Assembly (NCBI GenBank): GCA_010015655.1
Contig: ML976658.1
Span: 1,489,366-1,543,209 of the forward strand
DNA length: 53,844 bases
Reading direction: 5' to 3'
Origin: Bimuria novae-zelandiae CBS 107.79
Taxonomy: Eukaryota; Ascomycota; Dothideomycetes; Pleosporales; Didymosphaeriaceae
The notes under the pieces were generated by a model. It was not told the DNA's origin and did not search any database. It saw nothing but the letters and a program-made list of their open reading frames with translations. Both the position numbers and the translations under genes were made by a program. Positions 34,138 to 44,715 of the stretch are shown piece by piece. Position 1 is the first letter of the stretch. Every line of letters starts with the position of its first letter.

Positions 34138-35189
34138 TCAAGTAGACTCTCTATCATTCTCAGAGCCGCTGAACTGGTGCCAAAATGCTTGGTTCGCTTC
34201 AGAAGTCGTTCGTGTCAACATCCCACGCCTTGCAGCTCCGCGGTTGCGACGCCGTGTTAGAGTTGTAGCGTCACGTTGACTGCTTGCTGTAGAGTCTTCG
34301 CCTAGAGCAGCATTGCTAGCGTCGTCTTCGGGGTAATCACTAAATTGTGCAAGCACGGCGAGCCTTTCTTCAGTTGGTGTACCCAGTCGCAAGTTGCTCA
34401 CGTGGACCGGTAGGTCATCCAGACTAGGTGCATTGCCATTTTCGGCGCCATCTCCAGCTAAAAGGGGAGTGTTCAGGTGTCGTCTTGGATGGGAAGCGTG
34501 TTCGCAAATTGCGGTCGCCCACGCATTCTGCGGCTGCTCTTGTATTGCGGGATCCTCTTCTGGCAAAAGATCGCTTAAGCTTACAGCCGGATTTTCCGCA
34601 GCAGCGGCTTGGGGGGTTGCGGAGGAATCAGTATAGAATGGGTCGAAACCGTCAGTTGAAAACGTCCAGAATTCGGCCATGTTTGCAGAGGGCTCATCAT
34701 AGAAATACCTAAGATGATTAAGGCTGCGAGTTCCAGCATTATCAGGATTGTCCTCCAAGTCGTTTGCATATACAGCAGGCGGAGTGCTTTCTGCAGCATT
34801 TGTTGAAGTGCTACGCTGTTCATTGCGGATCGCAGCCTCGCCGTTACCATTCGTCTGGGTATTGTTTCCAACACGCCCTGGGTCGGAGCGGTTCGTGCCG
34901 GAGTTCGATGAGCTGGTGGGCATTCTGAATGTTTCCAGTAGCGTAGTAAGAGGAGTTCCTGTATGATCCTGAGCATGCAGCCCACAGAGCGTTCTTTCTT
35001 GGTCTTACCTCGTGGTCTCTGCTTGGCTGTGACGAAAGATAGTTCAGTCTGCCGATAGGGGAACAGGAGGACGAGGTCCAATAGGAGGCAGGGAAGACGC
35101 GAAAAGAGTTCAACGATGATGCTTAGACTGATGACCGTGAGATGCAGTGGCTTAATTGATGTATGGAGATTGTGGAACCTTAAATACAT
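34138..35189 (-). CDS. low-complexity protein with hydrophobic N-terminus, 333 aa
   Basis: Exon 1 (35189-35009) joins in phase over a 50-bp intron (34959-35008, GTAAGA..ATACAG) to exon 2 (34958-34138). The N-terminus has a hydrophobic stretch (VISLSIIVELFS ... LLLDLVLLFPY), perhaps a membrane anchor. The rest is Asn/Ser/Thr/Ala-rich (GNNTQTNGNGEAAIRNEQRS), then acidic (SLSDLLPEEDPAIQE). It contains an Arg-rich patch TLTRRRNRGAARRG near the end. Function unknown. If the intron is not used, translation could start at 34923 to give 261 aa. A partial relative lies upstream at 35699-35956. Confidence 0.55.
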
Positions 35190-35698
35190 ATATACTCCTC
35201 ACCTAACGTTCATAATTGCTTGATGCGCGCCCGCTCTGACGCCATGTCCTCTCTCCATCTCCACCTGCACGCTACTGCACTGCCGAACACGACGGGCATG
35301 GACGCATCATCACTTTGCATGTGTGGAGAAGCTTGCAGGCGGATCACAAAGCTGGAACGCACAGCAAGAATTGAACTGTGATGAGGTGCATAGACTAGCA
35401 CTGCACCGTCTGGTCAATGCCGAACGCATAGTAATTCTTGTTGACCAGGTACCAACAACCTCTACAAATTAAGCATCTGATAGGTCTGGGTGACACTTGA
35501 ATAGCGTAACTGCATGTAATCCGCTTTGCCCAGAGTCCAATTGAAGGGGACTCTGCCATGTCCCACGCGAAGATTATGGAGATGAGCTGATCAAGTTCAC
35601 ATATAGGGTGGGTAGATAGAAAAAACGTGGAATAAGTTGGGCAAAAGAGAGCGTTTAGTGAGAGTGGGGATTGTATTGGCAGAAGTCTAAGTCGTTTA

Positions 35699-35956
35699 TT
35701 AACCACTGCGAGTAATGTAACCTTTATCCCACATGCGCCTCTCTTCTTCCGTAGCTTCATGCGGTACTAAGTATTGGCTTAATTGAACAGGAGCACTTGT
35801 AGCTTCTGCACTATTCGTGTTGGCGCTGTTCTGCACTTCACTATTGCGAGCGTCCCCTCCAGGAGTCGTTGCGGCCGTGCTGAGCTGGACCGATTGGTTA
35901 CGATTGATTGAGGTGGAGTTCCCTTGATTATCGGCGGTGGGAATGGTGAACGGTGG
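35699..35956 (-). pseudogene. partial relative of the 34138-35189 gene
   Basis: An open minus-strand segment of 85 codons ends at TAA 35699-35701. It reads PTADNQGNSTSINRNQSVQL ... NSANTNSAEATSAPVQLSQY and finishes EERRMWDKGYITRSG. Its Asn/Ser/Ala-rich part aligns by eye with NRSDPGRVGNNTQTNGNGEA of the neighbour. A splice acceptor (GAATAG) precedes it, but no start exon with an ATG could be found, so it is probably a fragment. Confidence 0.4.
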
Positions 35957-36056
35957 CTATTCCTGAAAGTCAATAGATGGATTGCAATGAAGGAAACGTG
36001 TAGCCTGACCTTGGAGCTTTTCTCGCAGTGCGGAGTGAAGCGGTTAAGGGAGATGA

Positions 36057-37714
36057 ATTACTTTGATTGATAGACTGATAGAACCTTTGACAGACTCTAA
36101 TTCAACTAGAGGAATGGTTCCTAAACTATTGTTATGTGAATCGGCCTTGCGCGTAGACCTTCCATGTACGTACCTGCAACCCCTACTGAAAACGATAGCA
36201 ATTCCCTTACCGCGGGCTTGCATGAAGGGGCTTACAGCTGGTCGCGCGCAGACAGTTTGACAGGGATAATACCTACTTAGTGTCGTTAGGGTTGTGGAAA
36301 CACATCAATGTACTGCGAGCTGTGTACTACAAATCCAGTAGTCCTTTATGTACTTCGCAGGGGCTCGTAAATGTAGAATTTCTAGTCACTGTTATGTTTA
36401 TACAATCCCTACTCCAAGGAAGGCTTGTTCCGTAAGGTGTGTATGTCAAGATGGTTGGAGCAAAACGCTTCTAATGAAGTGGACCGGTGCGTGGCATGGA
36501 TTGCTTCGTCACGCTTAATCTCAAAGCACTAATTTGCTGATGCTTAACTATTGATATCTCGATCAAGACAGACTAGCATTTGCTGTTGTAAAAAATCCCA
36601 CAACGAGCCCAATTATGGTCATTTTGATGAGATTTTAAGAATTCTCGATTTTTTTCTCAATTTTCCAAAAAATAAAGAAAAAAAAGGAAAAACTTGGCGT
36701 AATGCACGTTCCATCACCATCGAAAGCATAGAATATAGAACGATTGGTCCAGGAATCGAAAGAGGCCACTTGCACCAAGAGCCGATTGGTGGAGCTACTC
36801 CGTAGATAAGCACTAAAAAAGCCACATGGAGAGGGGGCTTACTAGCCTACGGTTGGTCGGACAACCGAACCTGCAGCGTTTCATAAGATTTCCGGACATT
36901 TCTGCAAACCTTTGAAGTATATCGTCCTGTCCTTCGTATGGTCGGGAGGGAAGAAATGGCTTGGGATGTCTGGCTCTTTTCGCCCAGCAAGGGCTTCGTC
37001 GCCTCTCTGCACACAACATTGATTAGCTAAGACATCGGCGCAAAGGATCGTCGGAGTCATCTTACTGCCATAATTGGGAGGCTAAGGCAAAGTAATTTTG
37101 CTACTGAAAGCCAGGCTCCCTGCCAGTTCAATCTCTACAGAGCTGATCTCCGGCGCTATGAGGCCGTAGCTGGACTTTTTTGCGTCGAATACACAGCGCT
37201 GGTCGAAGTCGAAATGGAAAGGGGAGGTAGCGGTAGGCCGTAGCAGGTTCGGCGAGAGAACGGGGTTACTATACGAGATAAAAGTATATCGTGAGTGTGC
37301 AAACGTTGGTGCCCAACAGCTGTTAGGCGCGGCTGCAGGCGGTTTTGCCCCGCCCTAAAATATCTTGCGCCCCGCCTCAACTGCTATCACGTGCTCAAGA
37401 GCCTCTTTTATCAGATCAAAGCTTATTCGGACGTGGTTCGGTGTCGCTGCATCGCAGCGAAAGGGCATGGCGGTGTCGATCATAATAACGTCGAGAGGAA
37501 TCGTGGAAGGTACTCCGCGTAGGATCTCTCTCTCTTTTGGTTACGTTGCGATCGGGCTAGGCGGCGTCGACAAGCTCACACACGTGCGCGTGAAGAACAC
37601 TGTTTAATGCGAAACAAGCACGTGAAACTTTCTACTGAATAAAACGCCAGACGTCAAGCTGTCCAATGTGTTCAACATGAGTTCCACCGACTCCAGCCAG
37701 CGTTTTTAACTGCC
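36057..37714. other. intergenic region, no gene supported
   Basis: Contains an A/T-rich tract at 36630-36695 and short frames without motifs on both strands. Nothing specific is seen. Confidence 0.4.
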
Positions 37715-37905
37715 TTACAACTTCTTCAGATCATGCACTATCTCAGTAGCATGATGATAGCTCCCTTCCCAACACCTCCGCACAACATCACCACTTTGAA
37801 GCTGATCCAAGGGAGGGAACTCGCGTTCTTGAAATCGTCTGCTGATCTCAGCCTCGTCATCCACAGTGTCCAGCTCTGGGAAGGGCGACTGTCCCGTCAT
37901 CATAT
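37715..37905 (-). pseudogene. C-terminal fragment of a protein kinase
   Basis: The minus strand encodes MMTGQSPFPELDTVDDEAEI followed by a Phe-Pro-rich stretch and SGDVVRRCWEGSYHHATEIV, then a stop. This matches the end of a fungal protein kinase domain (the YEMMTG..PF helix G, the RCW motif and the last helix). The rest of the kinase is missing: the piggyBac-like element begins at 37906, in the middle of what would be helix F/G. The sequence beyond the element's other end does not read as kinase. Confidence 0.72.
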
Positions 37906-40202
37906 CCCTCGCACTGGCAAAGCCGCCCGCTCACGGGCCACCTTTGAACAGCCAATCAAGTGATAGCGCATGCAAACACCAGATCTGTATCGTAATGTTA
38001 GCAATTTCTGTTTACTAGCTAAAACACGCCTTTTTTGGAAGCTCCTGCACATGCAAACATGCTAAAAGCTGCCTCTTAGCCTAGTAACGATCCTGACTTC
38101 GTCAAATACACCAAGTACACGAAAAAGGCTGGTGTTTTGCCCGATCTGCCGCGAGATCCGCCACTTGACTGGAGACCTCTTAGAATTGACAACCCTCACG
38201 TAATAGGGAGTCCTCTATTACCTGAAGGAGTAAATAAAGGCTCACCTATTAACCTGTTTAATCTATTCTTTAATATTAACGTCCTTAACCAAATCGCACA
38301 CCATACAAATTAGCATGCCTCTGCGCTCCAGTACGGGCCGCAGCTACCCTCAACGCGTAGCTAGAAGCCTACATCACTATCTAAGCTATATACGTACTTC
38401 GCAATTGTCGTATATATGGGCCTTCACGTCGAGCCCTCGCTGGAGGAGTACTGGACGCGACTCCACAAGAACGCACCCTATTACCTAATCAATTAATATA
38501 TGGCACTCAAACGTTGGCAGCAGCTAGATCGATATATATACTATATAGAGGTAGATTAGAGCTTTAAGTCTCCCTTTAGACGCGTCTAGGATCTTAGTAA
38601 GCTTATTTAAGAGCGGTGCTTAAAGTACTAGAGAGCTAGCTAATACCTCTACGTTAACAAGGCAATTGCCAGGTTTACAGAACGTGCGACAGAGAGTGTT
38701 ATAATTAAGATAAAGCTTACGCCTAAGGGCTATAAGATCTAGTGCTTAGCTAATAATAGAGTAATACTAAACTAGTTATTTCATGCTAAAGGCATAGGCA
38801 GAGGTCCTGTTAACCTACTAAAACTTCTTACTAATGCTGCTACTCTAGCTTTTACGCCTACAGAGTCTGTACCTGTCTCTCTCGTCCTCGCCGTTAACGC
38901 TCACGGTCGCCGTCTCTTTCCGCCGGGCCTACACTCTGTGTGGGATAATAACCTCTTCAACACTATACCTATGCTGGAGTACCTCCGGCAGCATGGTGTA
39001 GGCTGCGCAGGCACAGTCAGAACGACAAAAACAAGGACTAAAGAGGCGTACGAGGAGACAGCAGTTATAGAGTTAGAGGCAGAGGATGCTGCTGTTTGGA
39101 CGCGCGCACGCTAGAAGTTAACAAAGGAGAGCTTTAGCTAGAAGCTTATACGGCTTAAAACGCAGTTTATAGCTAAGTTAGAGTAGGGAGAGATATACTA
39201 GGACCTTTTAGAGAGTAAGGAAGTTCTATAGGCAGCATAGAGAGATAATTAAGTTATCCTCTTTACCTCTACTATTACTAAGCGTAGGTTCCTACTCTTA
39301 ACCCTATGCTAAGATATTGCTTACGAGAGTCGCTACTAGCTACTTAGGTCATCCTTAGGCACCGTAGAAGGTTAAGGATAAACTAGAATAATAAGAAATT
39401 ATTAGATAAGGTCTTTAGTAACGACTTTGTCAAACTGCTTAGAATCCCTCAGTTTATAGACGAGTATAATTACTATAAGAGTAAGGTAGATCGCTTTAAC
39501 TAGGTTAAAAGTTACTACTTTGTATAGCAAGTTAAGAGACGGACCTAGCGCCCGCTACTCTATTTTCTACTAGATCTAACGCTTAATAATTACTATAGGC
39601 TCTCCTCCTACTCGTTAGACAGAGAGGCTCAACGTGGAGGCCATAAAAAGTTTCTATACAGGCTTATAGAGCAGCTTCTTAAGCGCGGTAGCCGTCCTTG
39701 CGCAGGATCTATCAAACGTCAGAGACTTGAGGACGTATTTATTAACGCTGGCAGCAACGAGAGCTCTCACAAGTCAATGAGACTGTTTGGGGAAGCCAAA
39801 GCTTGTGTAGCTTGTGCTGAAAATGGGCGTACAAAACACAACTTCAAGCACGGCAAGACACCTCGTACGGCTCTTACAGAGACCTCTGGCAATCGTCAAG
39901 GGCGCCAGCGTCCTGCGCGTACTACTTATGGCTGCTCGCTCTGCCGACTGCCTTTGTGTAGGCCAGAAGTCAGCCCTGAGTGCTGGCAGGAGCACATACG
40001 ACGCGCCCGAACAATCTCCCAGGTAGACACCACTGCAAGCTCAAGTATTAAGTAGTTCTATACTAAGACCGTCAAAAATGAAGTCTCTATACAAATCTAC
40101 GTACAAATCTCATCCACCTTGGTGTTCATGCAGAATCGGAGCTACCATCCGATTGGCCTACAGAAGGTGGTCCGTGAGCGGACGGGGTTGCCAGTGCGAG
40201 GG
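37906..40202 (+). mobile_element. piggyBac-like transposon copy 1, RIP-damaged
   Basis: Both ends start with CCCTCGCACTGGCAA when read inwards (left 37906-37920; right inverted, 40188-40202). They continue as imperfect inverted repeats over about 55 bp (left CCGCCCGCTCACGGGCCACC, right inverted CCGTCCGCTCACGGACCACC). CCC-starting ends fit piggyBac. The flanks are ATAT (left) and ATAG (right), not the usual TTAA. The 2,297-bp element encodes one transposase on the plus strand, riddled with TAG/TAA from CpA-to-TpA change in parts but clean in others. Confidence 0.85.
38059..40055 (+). pseudogene. piggyBac transposase, copy 1
   Basis: Aligns with copy 2 from its ATG (38059) on: DFVKYTKYTKKAGVLPDLPR and DPPLDWRPL are shared. 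Stops are frequent at 38200-38870 and 39110-39640, whereas 38870-39110 (including VWDNNLFNTIPMLEYLRQHG) and 39680-40055 read almost cleanly. The C-terminus has the cysteine-rich motif YGCSLCRLPLCRPEVSPECW typical of piggyBac tails. No full-length product is possible. Confidence 0.85.
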
Positions 40203-40400
40203 ATAGTATTTTCACCTTATACTAAAAAAAATTATTGCACTGGGAGCTGCATTCTAAGTGCTATTAAAAGTACCTCTGATTGGCTTCGTTACGCTGTGTG
40301 ATTCGCGACATTGTAAGTGACGTTAGGTTTTCGAAAGTGCAGATCTGAATGCTGAATGCTGAAAGCTAAAACGGAAAATGGAAATGGAAAATGGAAAATT
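40203..40400. other. spacer between piggyBac copy 1 and gag remnant
   Basis: AT-rich, with short runs such as GGAAAATGGAAATGGAAAATGG at 40373-40395. No coding feature. Confidence 0.35.
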
Positions 40401-40404
40401 GTAT

Positions 40405-40867
40405 CGGCGCAGGTCACTTAAAGGATCGATATTGGCGTATCTCCTAGCAGAGGCAGACGCTGACACTAATGGAGCCTATAAAGACGCTGCACTACTACTC
40501 ATTCTCATCAGATCACTCCCTCTAAGTTTTAGGACTACGATCGACACCCTGAATGCCCAGCTTAACCTCACTGTTGAACAAAAGCTCAAGTTCTTGGAAG
40601 AGAAGGAGGTCCGAGACCAGCAAGATACCAACGAACAAGCTCTTCCAGCATTCCGAAAAGCCCACAAGTACGTTCCGCCACACAAGCGAGGCAACAGGGA
40701 CCTGTCATCCGACTCCGAACCTAGCGCTACGTCCGGCATCCAGTGCTACCTTTGCGACGAATCCCACTACATGCGAGACTGTTCAAAGCTTGTGAAGGCT
40801 CGAAAGCTCCTGAGGGAATATGAAGCTGAGAAGAAGCGAAGGAATTTGGCAGTGCTCCTCCAGGCTT
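40405..40867 (+). pseudogene. copia gag fragment with zinc knuckle
   Basis: Plus-strand frame with gag features: LPLSFRTTIDTLNAQLNLTV, KFLEEKEVRDQQ, KAHKYVPPHKRGNRD and a CCHC-type knuckle CYLCDESHYMRDC (C-x2-C-x3-H-x4-C, one residue shorter than usual). The gag N-terminus is missing on the left, and protease/integrase do not follow. The right side runs into an inverted gag piece at about 40850-40989. Confidence 0.7.
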
Positions 40868-40989
40868 CTCTCGCACACGTAGAAGACTCTTTTCCCTCTC
40901 AGCTTGACTTTGTTCCGGCGGAACCAACCATCATGATTCTCCGCTGTGAGTTTGGGAATCTTCCACTTTTCCTTCTCTTCGGCCATCAT
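40850..40989 (-). pseudogene. inverted gag N-terminus fragment
   Basis: On the minus strand from ATG 40989 the frame reads MMAEEKEKWKIPKLTAENHD and then GWFRRNKVKLRGKRVFYVCE, the typical start of a fungal copia gag. It lies tail-to-tail with the plus-strand gag piece, so two gag parts of opposite orientation are joined here. Confidence 0.62.
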
Positions 40990-41026
40990 GTGTGTGCGGA
41001 TGTGAGGAGGCTCACACGTGTCGGTT

Positions 41027-41107
41027 GCAGGCGGTGCAGGTGGTGCAGGCGGTGCAGGCGGTGCAGGCGGTGCAGGTGGTGCAGGCGGTGCAGGCGGTGC
41101 AGGCAGT
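41027..41107. repeat. 9-bp minisatellite, nine units of GCAGGCGGT
   Basis: Nine contiguous 9-bp units; units 2 and 6 read GCAGGTGGT and the last GCAGGCAGT. GC-rich and plus-strand purine-biased. Confidence 0.9.
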
Positions 41108-41224
41108 ATGCAAGCTATGCTGGCAGCGTAAGGTGTATGCGAGTGGTATGTATGTATGCGTTATGCTGCAGGCAGTGCAGTCGTTGTCAATTCTCGAGCG
41201 TGGAGAAGGTGTATATAGGTGAAG

Positions 41225-41353
41225 TTGATTCCTACTTAAATCTGAGTCCTGCGCGACTCTAGTCGATGACCGATTTCTTCCGCGAATCGTAGCTTTGTCC
41301 TTCGTAACTCTTAAGGTTTGATTCCTTCTCGAATCTGAGTCCTGCGCGACTCT
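41225..41353. repeat. 36-bp direct repeat, possible retrotransposon leader
   Basis: The sequence TTGATTCCT..AATCTGAGTCCTGCGCGACTCT occurs at 41225-41260 and 41318-41353 with four or so differences. The second copy is followed by TGGTGGTATCAAAAC, similar to copia primer-binding sites of the TGGTATCA type. This may be an LTR end plus leader; the LTR itself could not be delimited. Confidence 0.5.
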
Positions 41354-42283
41354 GGTGGTGGTATCAAAACAATGACGTCAGTTTTTGGCAACCGGGCTCA
41401 TAACCTGTTCGAATAAGGTCCCTTTAGTAGTATGACTACCATGGATAACCTAGTAGGAGAGGGACAAGGCGGGGTGGCTTCAACGTATTGTCTTAACTTT
41501 TGTGTGTTGTGTTATCGCTCGTCTCTCCAGTAACGAGGACGTTACGGTGGGGCTATACCTTCACATGCAGCAAGTACCACGAGCCTACCTTCCACCAATC
41601 TGGACTGAACCCACATATTCTCAACATAAAGAATACTTATGGCTTAATTCACAGAAATTATGTAAGATATATTACTACGTCATTATGTTCGCCTTGGCCA
41701 TGTCTGTGGCTCGCTTACGATCGAGGTACCGACCGGGGTGGCAATGTCGCAAATCTATGCAAGCTACAGAAGCTGCAAAGCTAAATAAAGCAAGTTATTT
41801 GTATTGGAGTAATTTTAAGCTTTTTACTACGTTTAACCCTTTGCCCGTATAAGTTAGTACTATGGGTCGGTCGGTTTCAGTTTCTCCATGGATTTATCCA
41901 GTCCACCCGGAGCAAATGGATGGAGCTCCAATCCATCCATGCAGTACACTGTATTCACGTAATGAGGCGGTCGCATTTGTAAGTAGAGATTCATTTTCTA
42001 CCTGATTTTATGTTTTCATATCTTGTGTGAGGGCGCATACTTTGATGCTCATCAACGGTCTTCGAGATGACGGATGTGGGCCCTACGTGATCATTCCATC
42101 GTCCATTATCGCTGACATACTCCAAAATTGGAGTGGGAGAAAAGGCACGGAATCGTTAACGTTGTTGTGTACCGACGAAGACGCGAGAGGAAATGCATAG
42201 CGGATGCTACGCGATGGTGGCACATTCAACATGTCATCTTTCCACATCTGCATACTCCAACGGGTTATGTGTGAAGAAAAGCT
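41354..42283. other. no gene supported; probable retrotransposon debris
   Basis: A 116-codon frame at 41502-41852 has no recognisable motif. The remainder up to the coiled-coil gene is mixed in composition. Confidence 0.35.
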
Positions 42284-44311
42284 TTAGATGAGGCTGATGC
42301 CCTGGGAAGGCGATTCAGCTCGCTCAGCAGAGGCGTGAGCTTGCTCGAACGATGAAGCGTGGATTTCGGCCAGAGCTGTTTCTTCAACGGCCCTCAGGTC
42401 CTCAGGCTTCATGTTCTCCAAAGCAAACCGGATCTGGGCCTCGGCGTTCGGTCCCGACAAACTGTCGTCTTTGCCTTTGTAAGCCTGGATATACAGTGCG
42501 ACCAGTTTATCCATCGACATTACGCCCTTCATTGGCTTGTTGTCCTCGCTCTTGATCGGCTCGATGAAAACCTCGCTGGGGACCAATACCAGCTTCTGGT
42601 CCAGGTGCTTGCCTTGGCCATCTCCCCACTTCTCAAGTCCAGGCTTAATGACGAACGCCACACATCCCTCTGGTAGGTCTTCGTTCTCAAGTGAGCTCTT
42701 GAGGTGGAGTGAAACGTACTGGTTGTACACTTCTCCGATTTGTCCGCGGAATGTCTGGACACGGCACCTCTGGATAGCCATATCGAGCGCAAGAGCGAAG
42801 GCTTTGTCGATGATAGCATCAATCATACCGAAGTCCGAAGCCGGTGAAATTTGGAAGAGAGAATGGTAGATGCTGTTGTGAACAGCCTGTCGAGCTTTCA
42901 TGATGCTCAACTGCGCCGGATCCTCTGACCCGATGACCACGCCTTGGGTGATAGTGTCTTTGACACGCATCATCTGCTCGAGTGTCGTGTACCTCCAGCG
43001 TTCAGCCAAAGGATTAGCTGCCACGCCTCCTTCGTTCCCGAACAAGCTGCTCCACCACAGCGCAAGCTGAACGCAATCCGGACCCAGAACCGCGAATGGA
43101 TTGCAGAAGACATGCTGGAGAAGGACAGACCAAATGAAAGCCTCGATGAGAGACTTCTTGCGGCCACGAGCTAGCCACAGCTCTTTGTTGACGGGTGCCA
43201 CAAGCACAGAGCCTCCGATAGCCTCGATGTCAAGAACGTTGATCCGGTTAGGAAAGTTTATGGTGCGACTGAGGCTCTTGATACTCGCACCGAGCAAGCG
43301 GAACGCGTTGGTAAGCTGTTCATCGGATATAGCGTTAACTTTTTCTACGGTAGAGAAAAGCTGCTGCTGAAGGGAATGGACCTGCTGCTTCAGGTTCCGC
43401 TCATTCTCTTGGTGGCCCTTCTGCTGAGCGTTCAACTGATCCTGAAGGTTAATCTCGTTTCGTGAGAGAGTCTCAACTTGCTGTTGAGAAATCTGCAACT
43501 GTTCCCGAATGTCGTCGGCTTCGATAGCATCTTTTCGTAGCCTAGTCAGGAAACCGGGAGTATGGAGGGGAAGTCGCTTCGCTTCGCTGTAAGGCATAAA
43601 GCACTTTGTATAGAGATATTCCTTATGGTCTTGGAGAGACTTCAAGGAACCCTTCAGCTTGACCATCTCGTTCTCGAGGTCGGCGCGTCCTTTGGTCATC
43701 AGTTTGTTCTCACCTTTGAGATCCTTGTTCAAGGCTACGAGCCGTTGATTCTCGGTCTCGAGCTCTTGATTCTTGGTCTCGAGCTCTTGATTCTTGGTCT
43801 CGAGCAGCTGCAGTTTGGCCGCTGCGTTATCTTTGCTCTCGCGCTCACGGTGCGAAACTGCCGCCTCATGTTGTTCCGTCGTCGTCTTGGATATAGCAGT
43901 GTTCAATTTTGAACTCTCAACTGTACCGGTGCCATATATAAGCGGGATAGCTACCTTAGAACTGTAGCGGCGGGGCTTTCGACCCTCGTCCTCCGTCTCA
44001 CGTGTGGTAGTCTGGCGTTTAGATTCCCCGGAACTGCGGTCGATGCGCGAGCGGACCTCTTCAGGATTGGTGCGGCTCGACATGTGAGCTTTTGTCTCAC
44101 GCATCTTGTTCCGTGCAGCAGAGTTTCCGGTTCCCTTGCGAGAGTCTTTGTCGAGTGCCTGTCGGTGTGATACCTTGGTGCTCGAACGACCGGTCTCGGT
44201 TGAGGAACCGACTATCTATTGCGAATCAATAAGTTGCGGTCTTCGCCAGATAACCTTACTGACGCTCGACACAAAGTCAGTAATGTTGCCGAATATCCCT
44301 TTTGCAGTCAT
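42284..44311 (-). CDS. coiled-coil protein, 659 aa, divergent partner of the Hsp70-like gene
   Basis: Exon 1 (44311-44260, MTAKGIFGNITDFVSSV) joins in phase across a 48-bp intron (44212-44259, GTAAGG..GATAG) to exon 2 (44211-42284). The N-terminus is basic and Ser/Thr-rich. Residues of about 150-330 form a long coiled coil, including a tandem heptad LETKNQE/LETKNQE/LETENQR encoded by 21-bp repeats (43746-43808). The C-terminal half is a globular, mostly helical region: INFPNRINVLDIEAIGG, FIWSVLLQHVFCNPFAVLGP, NPLAERWRYTTLEQM. A related architecture occurs in many uncharacterised fungal proteins; no enzyme motif is visible. An ATG at 44104 would give a shorter 606-aa form without exon 1. Confidence 0.8.
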
Positions 44312-44715
44312 TGGGTGATTTCTGAACCAGAATTTGGGGGTGGGAAGGCGATGTGCGAGGCAGGCGTCGGCTTTTCGTAGAGCCCTCGCTTGAGTGGTGT
44401 CGCACACCAGGTGAAAGTGAGAGCAGGACGCGTCAGTAATTTTAAGCGCGTGTAGTTTGCGAAGTCGCGCTCAGCGAAGGTACGTCTGAGTCACGGGCGC
44501 GAAGGCAAGCACGTAAGAGCAAACTGAAGTGTGTCATCAACCCTCACTTAACCTTCACCTCTTGAAAAGGGAAGTCGCGCCCTCTGATAAGCTAATCGAA
44601 TAAGCCGCACCTGCCTTTATAAGTTCACTTAGCCCACGCGCTCAAGTTCTAGACACTCGCTCCACAGTCTTCTCTCACACGCTACTCACTACTCCACAGA
44701 GCTCCATCGAACATA
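44312..44715. promoter_or_regulatory. shared promoter region of two divergent genes
   Basis: The start codons of the coiled-coil gene (44311, minus) and the Hsp70-like gene (44716, plus) are only 404 bp apart. A TATA-like TTTATAAG lies at 44617-44624 on the Hsp70 side. Short GTCGCG motifs recur at about 44463 and 44574. Co-regulation is inferred from the arrangement. Confidence 0.55.

Noticed and set aside
34581..35189. A continuous 202-codon minus-strand frame
   Set aside because: Only its first 60 codons are used; a GTAAGA..ATACAG intron then shifts to the frame of the 34138 gene. The remainder is a shadow.
41020..41110. Possible CRISPR-like array
   Set aside because: The units are contiguous 9-mers without spacers, so it is a minisatellite.
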